DNA from: Yamagishiella unicocca
Taxonomy: Eukaryota; Chlorophyta; Chlorophyceae; Chlamydomonadales; Volvocaceae
Direction of reading: 5' to 3'
Length of the DNA: 64,000 nt
Assembly (NCBI GenBank): GCA_003116995.1
Contig: BDSL01000038.1
Coordinates: 620,001 to 684,000 of the forward strand
Part shown: one piece after another, positions 12,101 to 21,415 of the stretch
Position numbering within the stretch: the first letter of the stretch is position 1
Layout of the letters: each line of letters opens with the position of its first letter
Program-made: the position numbers and the translations under genes
The notes under the pieces: model-generated
Databases searched by the model: none
Told to the model about the DNA's origin: nothing
Seen by the model: only the letters and a program-made list of their open reading frames with translations

Positions 12101-12615
12101 CGGTGCTGGTACCTGCTTCACTGTCACTCGCGTCACATCTGGGGTTGGCCGGGCCCGGGCCCTGAGCCCTCTTCGACACGGGTGTGAGCACAACCTTCGC
12201 CAACTGTTTTATCGTAGCAACTGCAAGGCGGAAACGCCCACGCGTCACCTGCCCCATCCTCATGTTACCAATGGTTGGTTTTGTAGGGCTTGTTGGCTTT
12301 GTAGGGTTTGACCCCACGCCGTAACACACGTTTTGCTAGTACACTTGCCTTCGGGCTGTTTGAGCTGATACCTGGCCCCGTTGTTACCCTCCCCCCCGCT
12401 TCGTTCCCTGATCGCGTTTCGCTTCTTCCCATGTACAGTTCAGTCAAAAGAAGGCGGACGGAGAAGTGCGGTGGGCCGTGCTGAACTGCGCAAGCATTCT
12501 GCGACGGCATGCAGGCCTGCACGATGAACTTGCGCGGGCTATGCGCGAGGGAAAGAGCGTCGGGCGGTGCATAGAACTAATAGAGCGGCGGTTGGAAGGG
12601 TGCAGCGATATTTGA
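9136..12615 (+). CDS. Chloroplast M41-like HEAGH protein (FtsH-protease-like, no AAA domain)
   Basis: Seven exons join in phase: 9136-9309, 9591-9971, 10448-10591, 10933-11105, 11332-11430, 11738-11849 and 12439-12615, giving 419 residues. The protein resembles the plant 'stress regulated' family (Arabidopsis AT5G27290 type, from memory). Residues 1-58 are rich in Ala, Ser, Arg and Pro with almost no acidic residues, like a plastid transit peptide. Residues about 190-230 hold two hydrophobic stretches (GLVAAAWV and VLAATFGVVFTLMV) that could be membrane segments. YHEAGHLLVAYLVGLLP (about 262-278) keeps the HExxH zinc-protease motif. Later blocks are RALNIQAGTRFCDSGF, CVALAGVVTEYLRFEVAEGG and KKADGEVRWAVLN. 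No ATPase domain is present. The join from exon 1 to exon 2 (acceptor at 9590) is the least certain; everything from 10448 on is firm. Confidence 0.82.
10633..10662 (+). repeat. Family D mini-element, copy 1
   Basis: Core TCCGCGAATCCACGGCCGAC, preceded by GAGATA, lies in intron 3 of the M41-like gene. Related copies occur at 13440 and 19852. Confidence 0.7.
11106..11331 (+). repeat. 43-bp tandem repeat in intron 4 of the M41-like gene
   Basis: A GCCGGGGCCTCC core followed by CTGGAGGGGGTGTAAGCACGG starts at 11132, 11175 and 11218, exactly 43 bases apart. After a small insertion a partial fourth unit follows (11255-11275). Confidence 0.8.
11974..12024 (+). repeat. Family A intronic mini-element, copy 1
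   Basis: This is a ~50-base element with core GAGGAAGACCCGTGGATG, then CCCGAAAA and CCGTTTGGAACAG. It lies in the last intron of the M41-like gene and recurs in introns of the next gene. Confidence 0.75.
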
Positions 12616-12981
12616 GGGCGATGCCGTCCCGTGGGGAGCAGCGGGGGGGGGGCCGCTCCGTCACAGCGTCAGGAAGTGGCATTGGTTAGGAACGATATTG
12701 GTTGGTAACCTATATTGAGGCGCATTTTGTTTCGTAATTGAGTGTGATTGGCGCTGGACAGGTGGTATTTAGAGAATTGAGATGATTAACCGATTCAGCG
12801 GTAATCCCACCCGTTTCGTAATTGCCCATTGACATGGGAATTTGTTTTGTTCATAATCACGATCTAATTTCGAACGGTGCCTTAAACGGTATTGCGCCGT
12901 CCTTTTCACAGTTTGCGTTCCGAAGGCTCACCTACCTGCGCCGCCCCTCACACATAGAGCGCTGACCCAGTCCAACGCACA
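12616..12981. other. Intergenic region between M41-like gene and ACS
   Basis: About 366 bases. It should hold the 3' UTR of the upstream gene and the ACS promoter. It contains short repeated T-rich motifs around TTTCGTAATTG (about 12730 and 12815) but no coding signal. Confidence 0.6.
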
Positions 12982-15900
12982 ATGCAGCTACCTAGGGCAT
13001 TTCAAGCTCATCAACAGCAGCGTCGCGGTGGCTGGGGTGAGCTTCGTGACGGCCTCTTGGCCTGTAAACCGCACATGGCGCAGCTTTGTTGCTCCCAACT
13101 TACGGAACTCCGTCGATCCGCAGGCTGCGCGCCGCCGCATCATGTAGCTCAGCGCCAATCCTGTAGGCAGCTGCGGGTGAGTTTCCACGCTAGCGACCTG
13201 GACGCCCAACCGGAATGCGCGCTGGTCAGTCCGACTCACGACTCCATCCCGCAGGGGTTGCCATGCCGCATTGCGGCGCCTGAAGCGCCAGCGCAAACCG
13301 CCGCAATCCTGAACACGAGCTTCGTAACGAGCAAAGAGCAGGTACCTTAAGTACATCCGGGATCCACCTGGCCGCTGAGGCTGAGCTTGGGGCCTGGGGG
13401 GCGATGCTTTCACCGCCCGCTTGTGGCGAAGTGAGAGGTATCATGAAATCCGCGAATCCACGAAGTGGGGGGGAGAGCAGGTGGGCTGCGCAGGAGGGTG
13501 CGGACTGAGCAACCGGATGCCCACAGAGTACGGCGTCATGGGTCGGGGTCCGCACACGCCAGCAGTGCCACCCCTCCCGCATGCTCTCCACCCCTGCCCA
13601 CCAAGCTGCCGTACATACTGTTAGTGTGTCGTCGCCAACCCCCTGCAGTACACGGCTCTGTACCAGCGCAGCATTGAGGACCCCGCGGGTTTCTGGGGCG
13701 AGATCGCGGAGCAATTCCACTGGGACAAGAAGGTGCGCTGGGGGGGTTGGGGACACTGCACCGCACTACCCTTGCGATGCTCAGCTGGCAGGCGGGGGGG
13801 TTGGGGGGGTTCGAGGAAGACCCGTGGATGCGAGGAAAGGTGTTTAGGAAAAACGGGGGGTATGGGGGGGTTGGCGGGTGGGGGGTTTGCAATCAGACCC
13901 GGCTACTAGACCCTGGGGTTTGAGGGGCGGGAGGTGGCACCCGACTGGGCGGGAGAGCCACTGAGATTTCGCCCGCGCTCCCTCCCACCCCGGCTCCGCC
14001 TTCAAAAACACACTCGACACTCGTCCCCCGCCCCCCTGCTCCGCCTCCTGGCCCCCAGTGGGAGCCCGACCACCTGCGCTACAACTTCGACGTACGGAAC
14101 GGCCCCATCTCGGTGGAGTGGTTTCGGGGCGCCACCACCAACATCTCGTACAACTGCCTGGACCGTCACGTGGCCGCGGGTCGCGGGGACGACACGTGCT
14201 TCCTGTGGGAGGGTAACGACGTGGGGCGAGAGAAGAGCATGTCGTACAGCGAGGCGCTGGAGGAGGTGTCCCGACTGGTGAGCCGCCAGCCGCCGGGAGG
14301 GGGTATGGGAGGTGACCCGGAGGAAGGGTGGCGGAGTAAGGCCCGGACCCGCCACCCCGCAGGCACCGGTTGCTGCACTACTCTCCCTTGCCCAGCAAAC
14401 ACCCCCTCTGGCCCTTCGGGGTGACGCCTCGTGGGGCCAATCCCCTTTCCGCCGCCCTCGGTTGCTGCCCCATATTCCAGCATGCATCTCGAAGCGTCTG
14501 TCCTATTCGGGTTTTCTCTTTCGTACACGAGCTTTTCTTGCAACCCCCCCGGTTACTATCCCCGCCAGGCCAACTGGCTGCGGTCTGTGGGCGTCAAGAA
14601 GGGCGACGCTGTCGCCATCTACATGCCCATGCTGCTGGAGCTGCCGCTGGCCATGTTGGCGTGCGCCCGGATCGGTGCGGTCCATAGCGTGGTGTTCGGG
14701 GGCTTCAGCGCGGAGGCCCTGGGGCAGCGGATGGAGGACTGCAAGGCCAAGGTGGGAGAGGGGTGGGAGGGGAGGGGCCAAGGTGGGTGGCAAAAAGACC
14801 CGGTTACACGACATGGGAAATGCCAACGTGTGTGAGTTGCGAAAAGAGGTGGGGGAGGGGAGGGGCAGGGGGTAGCATAAAAACCGGGAGGAGAAGGGGG
14901 GAGGGGAGGGGGGAGGGGACGGGCAGGGGTGGGGGTCCAGTGCCCGGGTAGTGCCGCTGAGGCTACCCCCGGGCCCAGTCCGGATACGTGTGCACCGGGT
15001 GATGGTGCCGGCACGGGAGGGTGTTGGAGACTGCGGGCCGAGGGTAGGGGCGAGAAGACCCCGGTGCACGACTTAGGAGGCAGAGGACAGGGGCCGTGAG
15101 GAATGGCGGCGAGCGCGGAGCTTCCCGCCTCGGCCCCGCGCGCCTGGCAACCGTGACGGCGTGGTCCCCCCCTTAACCCACTCCCCACTCCCTCCCCACT
15201 CCCTCCGCCCCCCTGGACCCCCCCTGCCGCCCCCCTCACCCCTCGCCGCCCCCCTGCCGGGCCCTCAGGTGCTGCTGACTGCCAGCGGTGTGATGCGCGG
15301 CCCCAAGGTCATCGACCTCAAGAAGATTGCGGACAAGGCGCTGGAGCTGTCGGCGGCAGCAGGGCACAAGGTGGGGGGAGGGGGGAGGGTTGACCCGTGT
15401 ACGCGAGAAAACACCGCTTGAACAGACGTTTGAGGGAGGAGGGGGGAGGAAGGGCGGGGGAGGAGGGAGGAGAGGGGGGAGGGCAGGGAGGACTTAAGGA
15501 GGTGCAAGTACACACCTACTGGCGGTATGGGGGTTACAGGTAAAGAACCGGTAACTCGACTGGGGTAATGTAGTTGGTGCGGTATGGGGGGGGGCCGGGT
15601 AGCACCGGGGTGAGGCAACAGGTGGTGTAGGGCCCAGTCGCAGTGGGGCGGCGGGAGGCGGATGCGGTGGAGGTCGTTGGTCGCCACGTAATGTCGGTTG
15701 CTGGCCGCAGCTGCCGCCGACCCACCGACCCACCGCCGACCCACCGACCCACCGCCGACCCTACCCCCTTCCCGCAGGTTGAGTCGGTGCTGGTGTACGA
15801 GAACGACAACGCCGTACCCGCCTCCGACTGCCCCTTCACGCCGGGTCGTGACCGGTGGTGGCAGTCCGAGGTGGCGCTGCAGCCGCCCAGCTGCGAGGTG

Positions 15901-18900
15901 GAGTGGGTGGAGGCGGAGCACCCGCTGTTCCTGCTGTACACATCGGGGTCCACGGGTAGGTGGGTTGGCGGTGTGTGGGGGGGGAGAGGAAAACCCGTGG
16001 GGGCCGAGGGGAGGGATCGAGGGCTGTAGGGGAGGAATCGAGGGCTGATCGATTGAGGGATCGAGGGTTACAGAAGAGGCGCCGGGGGCAGAAGGGGCGG
16101 TATTGATGTGGGGAGGAGGTGCCCCGGCGCCCCCGTGTACCGACCACCTGAGGTGCCTAGTCTGCACCACCATCCCATAAACCCGCCCAGCACCCACCAA
16201 CTCTCCCTCCTGCCGCCCTCCTCCCCTTCCTCCACCCCCCCCCCCACCTCCCCACCTCCCCGTCCCACACTCTTTCATCCCCACCTCGGTCCATCATGTG
16301 TATTTCCCCCCTCCTCCCCTCCCCCCGCCCCCCCTCCTCCCCCCAGGCAAGCCCAAGGGCGTGCTCCACACCACCGGCGGCTACATGGTGTACGGCGCCA
16401 CCACCATGCGGCACGTGTTCGGGCTGCAGCGGGGCGACGTGTACTGGTGCACCGCGGACTGCGGCTGGATCACTGGACACACCTACCTGGCGTACGGGCC
16501 GCTGCTCAACGGGGCGTCGCAGGTGTGTGGGGGGGGGGGTGCAGAATGGACCCGTTGGTGGGTTTCGAGGGAGACCCGTGGATGCCCGAAAAACACCGTT
16601 TAGGACAGACCCGTTGGTGGGGGGGTATGAGCTATGAGGGGATGGCCCGTGGGTCGGCACTGACGGGTGTGAGCGGGGGTTGCTTGCGCGTGGTGCGAGA
16701 AGCGGCCGGGAACACGAAAGGACCCAGGCTAGCGGGAGTTGGAGAACGAGGCGGAGCGGAGGGGGGCGGGGTGTGTGGAAGTGGGCGAGTCCACCCCTGT
16801 CCGCATCTGGCCCTCCCCCCGTCCTCGTGCCCTATTGAGTCAACGCTTCTTTTATGTAACCCCCCTTCTCGTGCCGCTGCTGCCGGCTCCTGACTCTCCC
16901 GCCCCGCCCCGGCCCCCCTGCAGGTCGTGTTTGAGGGGGTGCCCACCCACCCCACCCCCGCGCGCTGCTGGGAGGTGGTGGCCCAGCACCGCGTGAGCCA
17001 CTTCTACACGGCCCCCACCGCCATCCGCTCGCTGATGGGTTTCGGCGACCAGTGGGTGGCGCAGTGCGACACGTCCTCGCTGCGGCTGCTGGGGACGGTG
17101 GGGGAGCCGATCAACCCGGAGGCGTGGCGCTGGTACCACCAGGTGGTGGGAGGCGGCAGGTGAGGGGCCGGGGGGTTACAAGTAAAAAACCGGTAACTCG
17201 ACTGGGGTAATGTAGTTGGTACATAGCCTTCAGGGGCCCGGGGGGGGTTCGAGGAAGACCCGTGGATGCCAGAAGAAACCGTTTAGGACAGACGGGATGG
17301 GGGGCGGGAGGGGGGCGGGAGGCTGGGCTGTGTGTGTGTGTGTGGAGGAGACCCGGTTACAAGACACAGGAAATGGAGGGCGGAAGCTAGCCTAGCCGGG
17401 GAATACAGGTAGTTTTGGGGCACGCGGTTGCATGCATGCCGGCGGGGGACTTGGTTGACTACCGGGAAGCGTGTGGATGCGGCCCCGGGGGTGGCTCGTG
17501 AGGGGAGAGGCAACAAACTGGTTTGGATTAGCATTTGGGGCGCAAATGGGAGAACTTGGGGGTGGGTTCGAGGGAACTTGGGGGTGGGGGGGTTACATTA
17601 AAAGAACCGGTAACGCGACTGGGGCGGGGGGGGCAGGGCAGGCTGTTACGGCGGCTGAGGCCGGCCCCACGTGGCGGCGACTGAGTCCAGGACCCTCCTA
17701 TGGGTGGCCCTCCTCTAGGAGGAGCTCGCAGCTCGTCCCTCCCCGCCGCCTAAGATCTCCCCCCCTCCCCCTCCTCCCCCTCCCCCCGCGGCTGCACTCC
17801 CCTCCCTCCCTTCCCCTCCCCCCCAGGTGCCCCGTCGTCGACACGTGGTGGCAGACGGAGACCGGCGGCCACATGATCACGCCGCTGCCTGGGGCCTGGC
17901 CGGAGAAGCCGGGCAGCGCCACCCTGCCGTTCTTCGGGGTGCGGCCCGTGGTGCTGGACGAGAAGGGCAACGAGCTGCAGGTGGGGGCGGGGAGGGCTGG
18001 GGGGGGAGGCAGGGCTGCGGGTGCGGGGGGTTCGAGGAAGACCCGTGGACGCCCGAGAGCAGGGCGGCAGGGCGGCAGCTGTTCCGGCGGAGAGCAGGGC
18101 GGCAGCTGTTCCGGCGGAGAGCAGGGCGGCAGCTGTTCCGTGTACCATAACCCCGTCACGGCTTCGCCCTACCCGGCACGTCACGTCACATCATGTGGGT
18201 CAGCCCCAGCTGATAGCTGCGGGACGCCGGCTAACCGAATCCCAACCGAACCCTAACCGAACCCCCCCAACCCCCGCCCGACCCCCTCTCAGGGTGAGGC
18301 CGAGGGCGTGCTCGCCATCGCCCAGCCGTGGCCCGCCACCCTGCGCACCGTGTACGGCGACCACGAGCGCTACCAGTCCAACTACTTCGGCCCCTTCCCC
18401 GGGTACTACTTCACGGGTGGGTAGGCGGCGGGGGGGCGGGGGGATAGGGGTGGACACCCGTGGGGTGGGGGGGCGGGGTTAGCGGTGGTGGTGGGGGTGG
18501 CGGCGGTGGAGGGGTCGAGGAGCTGTTAGAGGCACTGAGCAAGATGCCGCAGACAGCAACCAGGTCCTTCGGCAAGCGGCACCTGAGCCACTCCCCCTAG
18601 CACTCCAGGCCCCCACTTCCACGCTCTCCCTGCCCGCCCCCGCGCTCCTCCAGGGGCCCGGCTCCTCCAGGGGCCCGGGACACCAGGGGTCCGGGATCCC
18701 CCTAACACGTTTCCTACTTTGTTTTGCATCTCTGTGCCGACCCACGGGTCTCCTCTCAATATCCCTCCCCCCCACACCCTAGTCCAGTAGCATGCGCGCG
18801 CGTGCCGGGCCCCCGAAGGCTATGCACCCGCTACATTTCCCCAGTCGCGTTACCGGTTCTTCTATTGTAACCCCCCCCCCCGCGCACACACACACACACG

Positions 18901-19654
18901 CAACCACCCCGCTCAGGCGACGGCTGCCGCCGTGACGCCGACGGGTACTACTGGATCACGGGTCGTGTGGATGACGTCATCAACGTGTCCGGCCACCGCA
19001 TCGGCACGGCGGAGGTGGAGTCGGCGCTGGTGGCTCACCCCGCGTGTGCGGAGGCGGCGGTGGTTGGCTACGACCACCCCATCAAGGGCCAGGGCATCTA
19101 CGCCTTCGTCACCCTGATGGGCGGCACGGAGGCCTCACCGCAGCTGCGCAAGGCGCTGGTGGGGGCGGTGAGGGAGAGCATCGGGGCCTTCGCGGCGCCG
19201 GACGTCATACACTGGGTGAGTGGACTGGGTGCCGGAGGGGGTGGAGGGTTAGACTGGTGTCGCGGGTGCGGGTGCGGGCGGCGGTATGTGGCGAGTGGGT
19301 GTGTATGGGGGAGGGTTAGGACGGGTGGAGGGGTTGGCCGCTCCCCCGCACCGCACCACCTGCCACCATCACCGCACGGGCTGGAGGTAACCCGAGCCAC
19401 AGCCCCTGACAGCCCCTGTCTGGCGGCCGCACGTGCCTTCGCCTCCCTCCTGCCCTCGTCCTCCCTGCTCGCAACCCCGCGCCTCCCCACGTCCCCGGCC
19501 CCAGGCCCCCGGGCTGCCCAAGACCCGCAGCGGCAAGATCATGCGGCGCGTGCTGCGCAAGATTGCTGCGCGCGAGGAGGAGCAGCTGGGCGACGTGTCC
19601 ACCCTGGCCGACCCGGGGGTCGTGCAGCAGCTGGTGGAGCTGCGGGGCAAGTAG
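12982..19654 (+). CDS. ACS: Acetyl-CoA synthetase (acetate-CoA ligase, AMP-forming)
   Basis: The enzyme converts acetate, ATP and CoA to acetyl-CoA and feeds acetate into carbon metabolism. Twelve exons join in phase: 12982-13341, 13649-13732, 14059-14277, 14569-14751, 15269-15370, 15778-15955, 16347-16522, 16924-17159, 17827-17980, 18293-18416, 18917-19215 and 19505-19654, giving 754 residues. The AMP-binding loop YTSGSTGKPKG spans the exon 6/7 junction. Other family blocks are [94 protein letters not shown] and [20 protein letters not shown]. The catalytic, acetylation-controlled lysine is in [12 protein letters not shown]. The first ~95 residues are extra, Arg/Gln/Cys-rich and poor in acidic residues, suggesting an organellar presequence. 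The C-terminus (ELRGK) is not a peroxisomal PTS1. The exon 1 start is inferred. Confidence 0.96.
13440..13464 (+). repeat. Family D mini-element, copy 2
   Basis: AAATCCGCGAATCCACG matches the family D core but has lost the GGCCGAC end. It lies in intron 1 of ACS. Confidence 0.6.
13803..13855 (+). repeat. Family A mini-element, copy 2
   Basis: GGTTCGAGGAAGACCCGTGG is intact and the right half has diverged (GTGTTTAGGAAAAAC). It lies in intron 2 of ACS. Confidence 0.7.
15388..15429 (+). repeat. Family A mini-element, copy 3 (degenerate)
   Basis: GACCCGTGTACGCGAGAAAA followed by CACCGCTTGAACAGACG corresponds to the right part of family A. It lies in ACS intron 5, just after the donor. Confidence 0.55.
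15530..15579 (+). repeat. Family B mini-element, copy 1
   Basis: GGGGGTTACA, then GTAAAGAACCGGTAACTCG and ACTGGGGTAATGTAGTTGGT. It lies in ACS intron 5. Confidence 0.75.
16561..16612 (+). repeat. Family A mini-element, copy 4
   Basis: TTCGAGGGAGACCCGTGGAT followed by GCCCGAAAAACACCGTTTAG and GACAGACC. It lies in ACS intron 7 just after the donor. Confidence 0.75.
17171..17221 (+). repeat. Family B mini-element, copy 2
   Basis: The copy is nearly identical to copy 1 over its whole length (GTTACAAGTAAAAAACCGGT, AACTCGACTGGGGTAATGTA). It lies in ACS intron 8 just after the donor. Confidence 0.75.
17241..17294 (+). repeat. Family A mini-element, copy 5
   Basis: GGGTTCGAGGAAGACCCGTG, then GATGCCAGAAGAAACCGTTT and AGGACAGACGG. 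It follows family B copy 2 in the same ACS intron. Confidence 0.75.
17392..17714 (+). repeat. Dispersed ~280-bp repeat, copy 1 (interrupted)
   Basis: This stretch of ACS intron 8 is highly similar to 39939-40214. Shared landmarks in order are AGCCGGGGAATAC, GCCGGCGGGGGACTTGGTTG, GGGAAGCGTGTGGATGCGGC, TTAGCATTTGGGGCGCAA and GCGGCTGAG followed by GGCGACTGAGTCC. Relative to the other copy it carries an insertion at about 17565-17625 that contains a family B element. Confidence 0.85.
17587..17624 (+). repeat. Family B mini-element, copy 3 (nested)
   Basis: GGGGGGTTACATTAAAAGAA followed by CCGGTAACGCGACTGGGGC lies inside the dispersed ~280-bp repeat. A GAACTTGGGGGTGGG sequence is present on its left twice, as if duplicated during insertion. 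Confidence 0.75.
18025..18140 (+). repeat. Family A copy 6 followed by a 27-bp tandem repeat
   Basis: A left half of family A (GGTTCGAGGAAGACCCGTGG, 18025-18055) runs into about three copies of a 27-base unit containing GAGCAGGGCGGCAGCTGTTC. All of it lies in ACS intron 9. Confidence 0.7.
18841..18876 (-). repeat. Family B mini-element, copy 4 (opposite orientation)
   Basis: The reverse complement reads GGGGTTACAATAGAAGAACC followed by GGTAACGCGACTGG. This matches copy 3 most closely. It lies in ACS intron 10 close to the acceptor. Confidence 0.75.
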
Positions 19655-19847
19655 CGGCTAGGGGCGGGTTTTTGAGGGAACCAAAGGCGCCCGGCCCGGG
19701 TCTCCGAGCCGGCCGTATTGCTTTTTCCCTCTATTCCTGAGCATCTGAGTGCTGGTCGCTTCCCAACACGGCTGGAGGGAGGGGAGGTGGCTGGAGGGAG
19801 GGGAGGTGGCTGGAGGGCGGCGGGATAACTTGCCACTTGAGGCGGGG

Positions 19848-19852
19848 TGTAA
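19848..19852 (+). promoter_or_regulatory. TGTAA polyadenylation signal of ACS
   Basis: TGTAA lies 194 bases after the ACS stop codon, a typical volvocine 3' UTR length. Confidence 0.65.
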
Positions 19853-19880
19853 AGGATAATCCGCGAATCCACGGCCGACA
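19852..19880 (+). repeat. Family D mini-element, copy 3
   Basis: GGATAATCCGCGAATCCACG followed by GCCGACA lies directly after the ACS poly(A) signal and overlaps the expected 3' cleavage zone. Confidence 0.65.
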
Positions 19881-21415
19881 AACCAAAGCCGATGAAGATG
19901 GTGGTCTAGAGGAGAGGAGCGGCAAGGAGACGGAGGCCGAGCATCAGCCTGAGGCGGTGCAATGGCCTGCAGCGCCCGTAGTGTAGTCGATGTGGCTGGT
20001 GGGTTATATGGGCGGGGTTACAAGTCCATGCTGGAGATGCAGCAGGGGCAGGGCAGGGCGGCAGAGCGGCACCAGGCGGTTGCCGTGGGACCTGCTGCTA
20101 TGTGTGTCACATGTATCCGCTCCTCACTGGTATCGTCCTGAGGGCGACAACAAGGGGGGGGCAAGATGGGGGCCTGTGCTTGTGCCGGTGCCGGTGCGAG
20201 TGCCGTTGCCGGTGGCGTCGTGGGTGTCGATGTGGGGTCGGCCAGGCGAGGCTGCGCGATTGGGGGGCGGCAGGGCGTATGCGGTCACTAGGCAGGTCGA
20301 GGGATCAATCGATCGCCGCAGGCCCTGGATCCAGGAGCTGGCTGCAGCTGTCCGCAGCGCGGCACTGCGGCGGCGAGGTGGCTGCTTTGCGGCTGCTGTG
20401 GACTTGGAGCACCGGCTGCAGTGAGAGGCAGTGTGGGGCACTGGGGCTGCACAGCACAGCACGCACTTCATGTGCAGCGCGCCGTCCCGTCAGGTGGTGG
20501 TTTCGGGGCGAGGACGGAAACGCTGTTGAGAGCACAGCGAGCTTTCTTTCGTGCGCGTGCCGTCAGCATATCAGGATTGGGGATGGGTGATTGTATGTGT
20601 GAAGAGCATATCACGGGGTACAACGCAACGCCGGTGACGTGGCAGCATTTACACAAGAGGCGGCGCGCAGCCCTGTACAGCCAACATTTGGTTGACAGTT
20701 GGCAACGTACAATGGTCGGTTATTGCTTGGCGCTGAACGGGACCTGTCTTCCGATAAATCGTGTGTGCCGGACCTGCCTCCTGTCAGGCACACCGGCTGC
20801 GGCATGCGCTAGAGACACCAGAGCCGACGACACTGTATCTGCCGAAGCTACCTGAATCCAAAGGAAAGTGATGAAAGAAGACCACAAAGTAGGATACAGC
20901 CCTGCAGCACTGATCAGGTAGAGCGAGGACCAAAGCCGCCGCTGAGAAGCCACCGTGGGTAAAGTTGACACTTCACAACGAATGGCGTTGGTGCCGACCA
21001 GGCTAGCTCGACAGCCATAGGACATTCAATGGCCACCGCCACTCCGCAAAGCCACCGTGAAGCGCCAGTACGGCCGCGGTGAGCAGAGGTGTGGCCCAGA
21101 ATGCCGTGAGCCGGGCGGGATCCGACCGGTGCCAAAAGTTCCCGGGCGATGCAGGGCTCCTCCTCCACATACCAGACGACACCGCCATTCCATACTCCTG
21201 AACTCCCACCTTGCGCCGACGCGCGCGCACGTTGTGCGAGTTTCCACCTTATGGATTTCCATATGAGTTGCTATATATAGGCCCTCCGCCAGTCAACAAG
21301 ATGCAACATACATAATCCGTCTGCTACAGCATGAGTAATTTAATCCAGCAGTTTCCTATTTCAACAGCGGTGGACCGAAGGGAGCGGATCAGATAAAGCA
21401 TCGGTACATGTCTAT
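19881..21415. other. Intergenic region between convergent ACS and receptor cyclase
   Basis: No coding sequence could be supported. It contains a ~100-base stretch shared with 40722-40815 (listed separately). The right part should hold the 3' UTR of the cyclase gene. Confidence 0.6.
20562..20660 (+). repeat. Second dispersed repeat, copy 1
   Basis: CATATCAGGATTGGGGATGG, then GAGCATATCACGGGGTACAA and a CAGCATTTAC end. It aligns to 40722-40815 with frequent substitutions. Confidence 0.6.
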
